Of a stretch of 64,000 nt of DNA, positions 35,236 to 44,144 are shown one piece after another. Below the pieces are notes generated by a model. It was not told the origin of the DNA, did not search any database, and saw only the letters and a program-made list of their open reading frames with translations. Made by a program: the position numbers and the translations under genes. Source of the DNA: Fulvimarina sp040239565 (lineage in GTDB: Bacteria > Pseudomonadota > Alphaproteobacteria > Rhizobiales > Rhizobiaceae); NCBI RefSeq assembly GCF_040239565.1, contig NZ_JBEHWS010000009.1, positions 1 to 64,000 of the forward strand. Direction: 5' to 3'. The number at the start of each line of letters is the position of its first letter. Within the stretch, counting starts at the first letter, position 1.

Positions 35236-36030
35236 TCACCCGTTCGGCTGCCCGGCACGCATTTCGGCAAGTTCAGCTCGAAGCGCCCTTACCTCGGCAA
35301 GGATCTCAGCATTCTCCTCATGGCGCTTTTCATGCTCGGCATCGATAGAAGCCTCATGCTCGCCCTGCATGGCCGAAACGATGACACCGATGAAGAGATT
35401 GAGCACCGCATAGGTGGTCGAGAGGATGAAGGGCACGAAGAAGAGCCAGGCATACGGATGGACCTCCATTACCGGCCGCACGATGCCCATGGACCAGCTT
35501 TCGAGCGTCATCACCTGGAACAGCGTATAGATCGACGCGCCCATATCGCCGAACCACTGCGGGAAGGTGTCGCCGAACAGCTTCGTCGCCATCACGGCGA
35601 AAATATAGAAGATTATCGCGAGAAGCGCGATGATCGAGCCCATGCCGGGCAAAGCCGCGATGAGCCCGCCGATCACGCGGCGCAGCGAGGGAATAACGGA
35701 AATCAGCCGCAGGACACGCAGGATTCTGAGAGCGCGCAGCACTGTCAGCGGGCCGGTGGCGGGCAGCAGCGCAATCCCGACAACGGTAAAGTCGAAGATC
35801 GACCACGGATCGCGGAAGAAAGCACCGCGGAAGGCGTAAATTCGGCCGACGATCTCGACGACGAAAATCGCCAGAATCGCCGTGTCGAAGGCAAGCAGCA
35901 GCCCGCCGACGCTGTGCATGACACTGTCGCTGGTCTCGAGACCAAGGAAGATCGCGTTCACGACGATCAGCCCGATAATGAACTGCTCCCAGCGTCTCGA
36001 CCGGAAGAGATTTTGCAAACGCTGTTGCAT
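35236..36030 (-). CDS. Bacterial voltage-gated sodium channel (NavAb-type)
   Basis: A 264-residue six-helix ion channel subunit that should assemble as a tetramer. Segments S1-S3 span about residues 14-95, S4 carries regularly spaced arginines (VLRALRILRVLRLISV), and the pore ends in the selectivity filter TLESWSM, the bacterial sodium-channel signature, followed by GIVRPVMEVHPYAW and the S6 helix. The C-terminal SAMQGEHEASIDAEHEKRHE and onward region forms a predicted coiled coil that binds the four subunits, as in NavAb/NaChBac. The Glu in the filter indicates sodium selectivity. The start at 36030 is chosen; a TTG six codons earlier is possible. Such channels are mostly seen in marine and alkaliphilic bacteria. 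Confidence 0.92.
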   Translation of the reverse strand: MQQRLQNLFRSRRWEQFIIGLIVVNAIFLGLETSDSVMHSVGGLLLAFDTAILAIFVVEIVGRIYAFRGAFFRDPWSIFDFTVVGIALLPATGPLTVLRALRILRVLRLISVIPSLRRVIGGLIAALPGMGSIIALLAIIFYIFAVMATKLFGDTFPQWFGDMGASIYTLFQVMTLESWSMGIVRPVMEVHPYAWLFFVPFILSTTYAVLNLFIGVIVSAMQGEHEASIDAEHEKRHEENAEILAEVRALRAELAEMRAGQPNG

Positions 36031-36104
36031 GGTGGTGCGTCCCGGCAATCCCGATTAAAGGCCAGCGTGATATAAGCCGGTTCGTCAGAAGGACTATTGC
36101 GCGG

Positions 36105-38543
36105 ATGTCTTCACCGGACCTTTCTCATTTTGCAAGAACCTATGCGGCGCTCACCGGTGGCGGGCGGGACGAGATGGTCGATCGCGACGGCGCGCTCAAG
36201 CCGCACTACAGGAACGTTATCGCTAAGGCGTTGGCGCTCTCGCCGGAGGAGCGCGACGAACGGGTGCGCCGTGCCCGGCAGTATCTTTCCGAGGCCGGCG
36301 TCTTCCACCGGGTCTACGCGCCGAGCGATGCCAGCGAGGAAACGCGGGAATGGCCCCTAGGCCATCCTGCGCTCCTTATCGAACCCGGCGAGTGGCGCAC
36401 CCTCTCGCGCGGGCTCGTCCAGCGCGCGGAGTTTCTGGAAAAGCTACTGGCCGATATCTATGGCCAGCGCCGGCTCGTCACCCAGGGCATCCTTCCGAGC
36501 CCACTGATCGGCCAGAACCCGGAATTCTGCCACGCTCTTTCGGATCAGGCGAAGATGGGCGAGCCGCTGATCCGTTTCATCGCGATCGAACTCGGGCGAG
36601 GACCGGACGGACGCTGGTGGGTGCTGGGCGACCGCACACAGGCACCCTCCGGCGCGGGCTTCGCGCTGGAAAACCGAGTCGCCAACACGAAAGCGTTTCC
36701 GGATTTCCTGCGCGCGCTCAACATCGAGCGCCTCGCGCCCTTCTTTCAGCGCTTCCGGGAGATGCTCTACAGCCTCGGCGGCCCCGATCACTCGCGGGTG
36801 GGCCTCCTGTCGCCGGGCCCGCACAACGAGACCTATTTCGAGCACACCTATCTCGCTCGCTATCTTGGCCTTCTGCTTCTGGAAGGAGGCGATCTCGTCA
36901 TCCACAATGATGAGGCAATGGTTCGCACCGTCAGTGGCTTTCAGCCGATCCGCGTCCTCTGGCGCCGGCTCGACAGCGATTTCGCCGATCCGCTCGAACT
37001 CTTCGGCGGCTCGCATATCGGGACGCCCGGCCTGCTTCAGGCGGTCCGCGCGGGCAAGCTGAAACTGATCAACGCGATCGGGTCGAGCATTCTGGAAACG
37101 CCCGGCTTTCATGCCTTTCAGCAGCGCATGGCAAACGCGCTCCTCGGAAAAGATCTCGAACTGCCGACGATCGCCACGTGGTGGTGCGGGCAGAAGGCGG
37201 AGCGGGCCTATGTCGAGGCCAATCGCGATCGCCTGCAGCTCGCGTCCGCTTTTCCGTCGGAAAAAATGGCGTCGGGCATGATCCAGACACCGGCCGTCTC
37301 GGACGCCGAGCAAGCCCATGAAAGCCGCAAGATCGATCTCGAACGGGATGGCACGCACTGGGTCGGGCGTGAGATTGCAGCGCTTTCGACAACACCTGTC
37401 CTCGTCGAGGGCAAGCTCGAGCCCCGTCCGGTCACGCTGCGCGTCTTCCTGACCCGAGATGAAGACGGCTGGCATCTGATGCCGGGCGGCTTTGCCCGTG
37501 TCGCCGACCAGCAGGATGCGCGCGTCATCTCCATGCGCCAGGGCGGCAGCTCGATCGACGTCTGGGTTCCCTCTGAAACAAAAGTCGACAAGCCCGAACG
37601 CCCTCTGACCCTGCTCGCGGGCACCGGCAAGCGTTTCCAGCGCAAGCTGCCCGGCGCCCTGCCCGCACGCGCCGCCGACAACCTCTACTGGCTCGGCCGC
37701 TATGTCGAACGCTGCGAGACGGCAACCCGGCTTCTAAGAGCGTATGGCGCGCGTATGGACGAACTCACCGAGCCCGGCGAATTCGAAACCCAACTCCTTG
37801 ATCTGGTCGGCTTTCTCGGCATCGAGGTCGCGGCCGAGCGACCGGTACGTGCCCTTCTCGCCTATGCCCAGCAAGCCTTCGACACGGCGTCGAGGATACG
37901 CGACCGGTTCTCGCCGGACGCATGGCGCACCCTGCACGAAACCGTGGATCTCATCCTCGGAAGCTACAACGACGACGACGTGGAGCTGGTCAGCCTGACG
38001 AGTTCGGTTCTCACCCATCTGTCTGGTTTCGCCGGCCTCGTGCACGAGAACATGTACCAGTTCACGGGTTGGCGCTTCATGCAGATCGGCCGCTCGCTGG
38101 AGCGAGGGTTCAACACCGCGTCCACGATCGCCGGCGTGATCGAGCCGGACGAACTCGCGGACGGCGCGTTGGAGACGATCCTCGACTTCACCGATAGCCG
38201 GGTGACCTATCGGCGGCGCTATTCCGTTGACCTTACCCGCGAAACGGTACTCGATCTCAGTATGCTCGACCCGCTCAATCCGCGTTCCATCGCCTTCCAG
38301 GTCAACCTCATTCAGGAACTGCTCAACGATCTGCCGAACCAGAACACAGCGGAGACACTGGATACCCTTACGAGGCGAGTCGCGCGCCTTGCGGTGCGGC
38401 TCCAGACCGCCGACGCCACTGAACTCGGACATGCCTTTATCGTGCGCGTCGCCAACGATCTCGGCGATATTTCGAGGCTGCTGACGGCTCGTTATCTGCT
38501 CTCGTCACCGGAAGCCGCCACTGTCAGCGGAACGCCTGAATGA
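36105..38543 (+). CDS. Circularly permuted ATP-grasp / alpha-E fusion
   Basis: An 812-residue protein. Residues 1-500 match the circularly permuted type 2 ATP-grasp (DUF404/DUF407) family: FARTYAALTGGGRDEMVDRD, FIAIELGRGPDGRWWVLGDR, VGLLSPGPHNETYFEHTYLA and the end LPARAADNLYWLGRYVERCE, where the helical alpha-E (DUF403) domain begins (about 525-805). Usually the two are separate proteins or a fusion like this. ATP-grasp enzymes form amide bonds, so it may activate or ligate a peptide. GAAGGA lies about 11 bases before the ATG. It overlaps the following transglutaminase gene by four bases and is presumably co-translated with it. Confidence 0.9.
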   Translation: MSSPDLSHFARTYAALTGGGRDEMVDRDGALKPHYRNVIAKALALSPEERDERVRRARQYLSEAGVFHRVYAPSDASEETREWPLGHPALLIEPGEWRTLSRGLVQRAEFLEKLLADIYGQRRLVTQGILPSPLIGQNPEFCHALSDQAKMGEPLIRFIAIELGRGPDGRWWVLGDRTQAPSGAGFALENRVANTKAFPDFLRALNIERLAPFFQRFREMLYSLGGPDHSRVGLLSPGPHNETYFEHTYLARYLGLLLLEGGDLVIHNDEAMVRTVSGFQPIRVLWRRLDSDFADPLELFGGSHIGTPGLLQAVRAGKLKLINAIGSSILETPGFHAFQQRMANALLGKDLELPTIATWWCGQKAERAYVEANRDRLQLASAFPSEKMASGMIQTPAVSDAEQAHESRKIDLERDGTHWVGREIAALSTTPVLVEGKLEPRPVTLRVFLTRDEDGWHLMPGGFARVADQQDARVISMRQGGSSIDVWVPSETKVDKPERPLTLLAGTGKRFQRKLPGALPARAADNLYWLGRYVERCETATRLLRAYGARMDELTEPGEFETQLLDLVGFLGIEVAAERPVRALLAYAQQAFDTASRIRDRFSPDAWRTLHETVDLILGSYNDDDVELVSLTSSVLTHLSGFAGLVHENMYQFTGWRFMQIGRSLERGFNTASTIAGVIEPDELADGALETILDFTDSRVTYRRRYSVDLTRETVLDLSMLDPLNPRSIAFQVNLIQELLNDLPNQNTAETLDTLTRRVARLAVRLQTADATELGHAFIVRVANDLGDISRLLTARYLLSSPEAATVSGTPE

Positions 38544-39424
38544 AATACGACATCACCCTCAAGATCGACTACCAGTATGCCGGATCGGTCGCCGATGCCC
38601 GACATGCGCTTCGGGTGCGACCGCGCCTGCTTCCCGCGCAGACGCCCATGTCCGTCGATGTGAAGATCAAGCCCCAACCGGAAGAACTCCGGATCGAGAC
38701 CGATTTCTTCGGCAATGAACGCGATGCCGTCGCGATCTGGCGGACCCATCACAGCTTCGAGGTGGAGATGCGGGCTCGGATTTCCGTCCATCGCGATCCG
38801 CTGGAGCCCGAAAGCACCGAACCGCTCGAAGACGTCGTTCGCCGCGCCAATGCGGAGACGCGCACCAACGGCGCCTCGCCGGTCTGGTATCTCGGCCAGA
38901 GCCGGCGGATCGAGCCCTACCAGCCTCTCACTGCCTATATCCGCGAGATACTCGGCTCTTTCGAACAGCCGGCCGCCAAGGCGATCCTTGATGTGACGAA
39001 GGCGATCAAGGAGGATTTCACCTATAAGCCCGGCGCGACGGATGTCGGCACCAGCGTTCCATCCGCCTTCGACGCGCGGATCGGCGTCTGCCAGGACTTC
39101 GCTCATGTTATGATCGCTGGGCTTCGCGCGAACGGCATTCCGGCAGGCTATGTGAGCGGTTTCCTGCGCACCGATCCGCCGCCCGGTCAGCCAAGGCTCG
39201 AAGGCGCCGACGCGATGCATGCCTGGGTGACGGCCTGGCTAGGACCGGAAACGGGTTGGGTGGACTTCGATCCGACAAACGGCATTTTCGCATCTAACGA
39301 TCACATCGTCGTCGCGATCGGCCGCGATTATGACGACGTCACGCCGATCTCAGGCGTGCTGATGACCACAGGGCCCCAGGAGACCGGCCACACAGTGGAC
39401 GTCATACCGGTCGAGGCGGACTAA
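38540..39424 (+). CDS. Transglutaminase family protein
   Basis: A 294-residue protein with an N-terminal beta domain (MKYDITLKIDYQYAGSVADA) and a papain-like transglutaminase core: Cys184 in RIGVCQDFAHVMI, His227 in DAMHAWVTAWL, Asp244 in VDFDPTNGIF. It may act as a protease or amide hydrolase. Operon with the ATP-grasp/alpha-E gene (ATGA overlap). Its stop overlaps the convergent murI end by four bases. A second transglutaminase domain occurs in the 1138-residue protein at 30398, so the cluster has two. Confidence 0.93.
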   Translation: MKYDITLKIDYQYAGSVADARHALRVRPRLLPAQTPMSVDVKIKPQPEELRIETDFFGNERDAVAIWRTHHSFEVEMRARISVHRDPLEPESTEPLEDVVRRANAETRTNGASPVWYLGQSRRIEPYQPLTAYIREILGSFEQPAAKAILDVTKAIKEDFTYKPGATDVGTSVPSAFDARIGVCQDFAHVMIAGLRANGIPAGYVSGFLRTDPPPGQPRLEGADAMHAWVTAWLGPETGWVDFDPTNGIFASNDHIVVAIGRDYDDVTPISGVLMTTGPQETGHTVDVIPVEAD

Positions 39425-40209
39425 CCGGTCCGAAGCCCGAAGCCGTGCACGATTCGTTGCGTTGCGTAATCCGGCGTGCCGGAGGTGAACACGGCCGGGT
39501 CGAAATCGCCGTGCATCGACCGTGTGCCGGTATCGCCGACCACGCGCTCGGCCTGACGGGCGATCGCCTCGGCCGGATCGAGCCAGTCAACCGGCCATGG
39601 TGCCATCTTGCGCATGCGGTTCACCAGAAACGGATAATGCGTGCAGGCGAGCACCACGATGTCGGTGCGCCGACCACCCTCCTCGATGAAGCAGGGCTCG
39701 ATTTCGGCGAGAACTGCCTTTTCATCGACGAAGCCGCCGCGCATGTAGCGTTCAGCAAGGGTCGCCAGAGCCACGCTGCCAACGAGCTTGACCGAACATT
39801 TCGAAGCCCACTGATCGATGAGGTCCTGCGTGTATTGCCGCCGCACCGTGCCCGGCGTCGCAAGCACCGAAACCAGCCCGGACCGGGTGCGCTCGGCTGC
39901 CGGCTTGATCGCCGGTACCGTGCCGACGAACTTCATTCCCGGATATGCCTTGCGCAGCGAGTCCAGCGCCAGCGTCGAGGCCGTGTTGCAGGCGATCAGG
40001 CAGGCGAGCGGTTCGTAAGTCGTAATCAGGTCTCCGAAGAGATCGACCAGCCGATCGCACAGCGCGTCTTCCTCCCAATTGCCATAGGGAAAGCCCGCAT
40101 CGTCCGCCACGTAGACGAAGCGGCGATCGGGCATCAAGACCCGCGCTTCGCGCAGAACGGTGAGGCCGCCGACGCCGCTGTCGAGGATCAAGATCGGAGC
40201 GTCGTTCAT
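39421..40209 (-). CDS. murI: Glutamate racemase
   Basis: Makes D-glutamate for peptidoglycan. The 262-residue protein begins ILILDSGVGGLTVLREARVL, has the two catalytic Cys in ACNTASTLAL and LACTHYPFLVNRM and matches family length. It overlaps the upstream trmJ by four bases, so both are in one transcript. Expression of this operon reads toward the convergent transglutaminase gene. Confidence 0.95.
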   Translation of the reverse strand: MNDAPILILDSGVGGLTVLREARVLMPDRRFVYVADDAGFPYGNWEEDALCDRLVDLFGDLITTYEPLACLIACNTASTLALDSLRKAYPGMKFVGTVPAIKPAAERTRSGLVSVLATPGTVRRQYTQDLIDQWASKCSVKLVGSVALATLAERYMRGGFVDEKAVLAEIEPCFIEEGGRRTDIVVLACTHYPFLVNRMRKMAPWPVDWLDPAEAIARQAERVVGDTGTRSMHGDFDPAVFTSGTPDYATQRIVHGFGLRTG

Positions 40210-40982
40210 GATGCGTCCGCCTCGTCGGCACGGTCTCTCGCGGGCCTTTCGAGGGATTTGAGAACGCCGCGCAGACTGCGCACTTCCTGTTCTGAAAACT
40301 GAGCCTTTGTCAGCATGGTCCGCAGATTGTGGACCAAAGCCTCACGTTTTTCGGGCGGGAAGAAGTAGTTTCGCTGATCGAGCATCGATTCCAGATGATC
40401 GAAGAGGCGGTAGAGATCGGCCTTGTCGGCGGGCGGATTGGGCGGGGCGGAAAAGCGCGGCGTCTTCGAAGGGTTCGCCGCATTGCGCCAGGCATAGCTC
40501 ACGAGGAGCACGGCCTGCGCGATGTTGAGCGAGGCGAACTTCGGATTGACCGGAAAGGTGACGATCTCATCGGCAAGCCCGACCTCGTCGTTTTCCAGCC
40601 CGTACTTTTCGCGCCCGAAGATCACACCCGTCTTCCCCACCGGCGCATGGGCGACGAGCCGTTCGGCCGCCTCTTCCGGCCCGCGCACGGGCTTGTAGCT
40701 GTCCCGAGCTCGAGCGGTCGTCGCATAGACCAGCGAGAGATCGGAGAGCGCGTCTTCCAGCCTTTCGAAAACACACGCTGCATCAAGAACGTGATCTGCT
40801 CGGCTTGCGGTTGCCCGCGCCTTCTCGTTCGGCCAACCGTCACGCGGTTTCACGAGACGCAGATCGATCAGCTCGAAATTCGCCATGGCCCGCGCGACCA
40901 TGCCGATATTCTCGCCCATCTGCGGCTCGACGAGGATGATCGCCGGTGCATTGGAAAAATCTGGCGGGGTCTCGGTGGGCAC
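40206..40982 (-). CDS. trmJ: tRNA 2'-O-methyltransferase TrmJ-like
   Basis: A SPOUT-class RNA methyltransferase, 258 residues. The motifs are the N-terminal IILVEPQMGENIGMVARAMA, the GVIFGREKYGLENDEVGLAD loop (motif 2) and SLNIAQAVLLVSYAWR (motif 3), which form the trefoil knot that binds S-adenosylmethionine. TrmJ methylates position 32 in the tRNA anticodon loop; assignment among TrmH/TrmJ subgroups is by the N-terminal similarity. Overlaps murI by four bases. Confidence 0.88.
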   Translation of the reverse strand: MPTETPPDFSNAPAIILVEPQMGENIGMVARAMANFELIDLRLVKPRDGWPNEKARATASRADHVLDAACVFERLEDALSDLSLVYATTARARDSYKPVRGPEEAAERLVAHAPVGKTGVIFGREKYGLENDEVGLADEIVTFPVNPKFASLNIAQAVLLVSYAWRNAANPSKTPRFSAPPNPPADKADLYRLFDHLESMLDQRNYFFPPEKREALVHNLRTMLTKAQFSEQEVRSLRGVLKSLERPARDRADEADAS

Positions 40983-41075
40983 GCGGTGGCTCTCTCGGCT
41001 CGGAATGATGCTGCGATGTATCGCCGATCACCATGCGTTTCCAGTGCCGCAGAACGCGCGAAGCCTCTGCGACGG

Positions 41076-42554
41076 TCAGGGAACGAGGCCGTCCACCCCT
41101 TCCCAGGCGAGCCGCCTTTCGCGATCCGGGTCACGCTCGATCCTATCATCCACATCGAACACCTTGATCTCCCGCGCCTCGGGTTCGAATTGCGGCCAAC
41201 CGCGCCCCGGCGTTCCGGACCGTACGAAGGCCGTCCAGTGATCCTGCATGCGCAGGCTCAGGCGACGTCGTGCCGGATCGGGCAAGAGCCCGAGATAGAC
41301 ACTGCGGAACGGCACGAGGAAACGGTCGAAGAGCAGCGGCAGATCGACGGAATGAGTCGCGCCCAGCTTCGACAGCGCGCCCTTGGCTCGCCAGTCGAGC
41401 CGATAGACGAAGGTCGGCGCCTTGGAAGAATGAATTTCAGCAAGGCGGTTCGACGAGGCACCAAAAAGAATATCGGTTCCGAACCGGGTCGCGCCGGCTT
41501 TGTCCTGTCCGTAGAGACGCGAAAGCTTCGTGGCCCTCTCTCGGCCTGCCTGCCGCTCGACCCAGGACGAGAGATCGTCGAGACCGACCGAAAAGCTGAA
41601 GCCCTTGAGATCCGTGAATAGAGTGAATTCGTCCCGGTTCGTCCCAAGAAGGAGCGGCACCGGCTTCGCCTGCCGGAACAATTCAGGCAGCGGTTCTTCC
41701 CCGATTTCCGCGCCGTCCAGATAGGGCATGGTGGGGATGCCAGGAAAGCGCCGGAAGAGCGCCGGGATGATCTCGACGAAGGCACTCGGCGGAAGCGCGA
41801 AGAGCCGCTCACGTTCGCCGTCTGGCACAAGCATTTCAAATGCCGTCTGGGCGATCTCTCGCGCGGTCTCCTTTTTGCGAAACATGTTGATCGTGCCGGA
41901 CTGGCAGATTGCCTGCGCAAACAGGGCCTTCGAGCCTTCCGCAATCATGTGGAAGCCGACCGAAGCGGACCCTGCCGATTCGCCGGCGATCGTCACCCGG
42001 TCCGGATCACCACCGAAAGCGGCGATATTGTCCCGCACCCATTCGAGCGCCAGACGCTGATCGAGGAGACCGGCATTCGCTATGAAACGCTCATCGCCGG
42101 CAAACAGCTCGCCGAACGCGTTGAACCCGAGCAGGCCCAGCCGATAATTGATCGTCACGACCACGACATCGCCGCGCCGCGCAAGCCCGTCGCCCGGATA
42201 TTGCGCGCCCGAGCCGATGAAGAACCCGCCGCCATGGAAGAAAACGAGAACGGGTCGCTTGCCCCGGCAATCCGGCGTGAAGACGTGAAGGTTGAGGCAG
42301 TCTTCGCTCGTTTCGCCGGAAAATCCCGTCAGCGCCGCGATCGCCTTCGGCACGACATTGCGCTGGGGCGCGGACGGACCGAACCGAAGTGCCTGAAACG
42401 TGCCCTGGAAAGTCGCGCGCCGGCGCGGCTCGGAAAAGCGATGCTGGCCGGTTGGCGCTTCGGCATAGGGAATGCCCAGAAACCGCAAGACTCCGTTATG
42501 CTGCCGCCCCTCTATCAGCCCGCATGGAGCCTTCGCGTATGCTGCACCTGCCAT
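41076..42554 (-). CDS. Type B carboxylesterase
   Basis: A 492-residue esterase of the carboxylesterase/lipase type B family. The family start GLIEGRQHNGVLRFLGIPYA, the EDCLNLHVFTPD motif, VLVFFHGGGFFIGS (oxyanion hole), VTINYRLGLLGFNAFGEL and the nucleophile elbow GESAGS in TIAGESAGSASVGFHMI are all visible; the catalytic His is probably in GATHSVDLPLLF. No signal peptide is obvious. It is transcribed divergently from icd with 181 bases between. The substrate is unknown. Confidence 0.9.
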   Translation of the reverse strand: MAGAAYAKAPCGLIEGRQHNGVLRFLGIPYAEAPTGQHRFSEPRRRATFQGTFQALRFGPSAPQRNVVPKAIAALTGFSGETSEDCLNLHVFTPDCRGKRPVLVFFHGGGFFIGSGAQYPGDGLARRGDVVVVTINYRLGLLGFNAFGELFAGDERFIANAGLLDQRLALEWVRDNIAAFGGDPDRVTIAGESAGSASVGFHMIAEGSKALFAQAICQSGTINMFRKKETAREIAQTAFEMLVPDGERERLFALPPSAFVEIIPALFRRFPGIPTMPYLDGAEIGEEPLPELFRQAKPVPLLLGTNRDEFTLFTDLKGFSFSVGLDDLSSWVERQAGRERATKLSRLYGQDKAGATRFGTDILFGASSNRLAEIHSSKAPTFVYRLDWRAKGALSKLGATHSVDLPLLFDRFLVPFRSVYLGLLPDPARRRLSLRMQDHWTAFVRSGTPGRGWPQFEPEAREIKVFDVDDRIERDPDRERRLAWEGVDGLVP

Positions 42555-42735
42555 TTCCGAATTTCCGACCTATCCTCGTCAGTGTCTGCTGGGTTAAGCG
42601 GACCGCCGCGCTCTGCTTTGCGTCCGCTTAGGTGGGTGGTATAGGGCGCTCAGATCAGTCCGGCGCGGTCAATCCGCGTCGTCATGTCCCGGCGGCCAGC
42701 GGTCGCCGCTTATATTTTTTCGAAGGATGGCACCG

Positions 42736-43953
42736 ATGGCGAAAATCAAAGTCGAGAACCCTGTGGTCGAACTCGACGGCGACGAGATGACCAGAATTAT
42801 CTGGCAGTTTATCAAGGAAAAGCTGGTTCATCCCTATCTCGACATCGATCTGGAATATTACGATCTCGGCGTTGAAAATCGCGACGCGACCGACGATCAG
42901 GTCACGGTCGATGCCGCAAACGCCATCAAGCGCCACGGCGTCGGCGTCAAGTGCGCCACCATCACGCCGGACGAAGGCCGTGTCGAGGAATTCGGTCTGA
43001 AGAAGATGTGGCGGTCGCCGAACGGCACGATCCGCAACATTCTCGGCGGCGTCATCTTCCGCGAGCCGATCATCTGCAAGAACGTACCGCGCCTCGTTCC
43101 CGGCTGGACGAAGCCGGTGATCGTCGGCCGCCATGCATACGGCGATCAGTACCGCGCCACGGACTTCAAGTTCCCCGGCAAGGGCAAGCTGACGATCAAG
43201 TTCGTCGGCGAGGATGGTCAGGAGATCGAGCACGAAGTGTTCGACGCGCCGGCCTCCGGCGTCGCGATGGCGATGTACAATCTCGACGAGTCGATCAAGG
43301 ACTTCGCCCGCGCCTCGCTCAACTACGGCCTACAGCGTGGCTATCCGGTCTATCTGTCGACCAAGAACACGATCATGAAGGTCTATGACGGACGCTTCAA
43401 GGACATCTTCGAAGAGATCTACAAGAGTGAGTTCGAGGACAAGTTCAAGGCGAAGAAGATCACCTACGAGCACCGCCTCATCGACGACATGGTCGCCTCG
43501 AACCTCAAATGGTCTGGCGGCTATGTCTGGGCCTGCAAGAACTACGACGGCGACGTCCAGTCCGACACGGTCGCGCAGGGCTTCGGCTCGCTCGGCCTGA
43601 TGACCTCGGTACTGATGACACCCGACGGCGAGACTGTGGAAGCCGAGGCCGCCCACGGTACGGTCACACGCCACTATCGCCAGCACCAGAAGGGCGAGCA
43701 GACCTCGACCAACTCGATCGCCTCCATATTCGCCTGGTCGCGCGGTCTCGCCCACCGCGCCAAGCTCGACGGCAACGACGACCTGAAGACGTTCGCCGAG
43801 AAAATGGAGACAGTCTGCGTCAGCACGGTCGAGCGCGGCTTCATGACGAAGGATCTGGCGCTCCTCATCGGCCCCGATCAGCCCTGGCTCTCCACCACCG
43901 GCTTCCTCGACAAGGTCGATGAAGGCCTCCAGAAGGAAATGGCGAAGGCCTGA
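42736..43953 (+). CDS. icd: NADP-dependent isocitrate dehydrogenase
   Basis: Oxidative decarboxylation of isocitrate to 2-oxoglutarate with NADP, linking to the SucAB complex in this window. The 405-residue dimeric-type enzyme begins KIKVENPVVELDGDEMTRII, has the substrate-binding KKMWRSPNGTIRNILGG and the metal-binding IDDMVASNLKWSGGYVWACK, and the cofactor-binding AAHGTVTRHYRQHQKGEQ. This is the eukaryote-like class (no homology to the 46-kDa E. coli Icd start). The ATG at 42736 has GAAGGA eight bases before it; the ATG three codons upstream lies inside that site. A terminator follows at 43977-44004. Confidence 0.96.
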   Translation: MAKIKVENPVVELDGDEMTRIIWQFIKEKLVHPYLDIDLEYYDLGVENRDATDDQVTVDAANAIKRHGVGVKCATITPDEGRVEEFGLKKMWRSPNGTIRNILGGVIFREPIICKNVPRLVPGWTKPVIVGRHAYGDQYRATDFKFPGKGKLTIKFVGEDGQEIEHEVFDAPASGVAMAMYNLDESIKDFARASLNYGLQRGYPVYLSTKNTIMKVYDGRFKDIFEEIYKSEFEDKFKAKKITYEHRLIDDMVASNLKWSGGYVWACKNYDGDVQSDTVAQGFGSLGLMTSVLMTPDGETVEAEAAHGTVTRHYRQHQKGEQTSTNSIASIFAWSRGLAHRAKLDGNDDLKTFAEKMETVCVSTVERGFMTKDLALLIGPDQPWLSTTGFLDKVDEGLQKEMAKA

Positions 43954-43976
43954 GGCCAAGAACAGATAAGTCCGAT

Positions 43977-44004
43977 AAAGGCGGGTCTATGGCCCGCCTT
44001 TTTT
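43977..44004 (+). terminator. Rho-independent terminator after icd
   Basis: AAAGGCGGG pairs with CCCGCCTTT around a seven-base loop and is followed by T-rich sequence, 24 bases after the icd stop. Confidence 0.85.
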
Positions 44005-44094
44005 GTATTCCGAGATGGTGACTGTGCGCGGTATTGTGCCGATATGGGCAGACGGTTTTTCCGGCCGCGAACGGTAATCGCGAGGAAGTTCAAT

Positions 44095-44122
44095 GGCCGG
44101 GCACTCGACTCAGTGCTCGGCC
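44095..44122. terminator. Hairpin at the 3' end of alaS
   Basis: GGCCGGGCACT pairs with AGTGCTCGGCC (11 bp, one wobble on the plus strand) with a six-base loop, 22 bases beyond the alaS stop on the minus strand. No T-run, so its role as terminator is uncertain. Confidence 0.4.
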
Positions 44123-44144
44123 CCTAAAGGAGACATTGAGCCAA

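Noticed and set aside
42595..42630. 9-bp hairpin (TAAGCGGAC / GTCCGCTTA) between esterase and icd
   Set aside because: Long 18-base loop and position in a divergent promoter; no terminator role and no evidence of a riboswitch.
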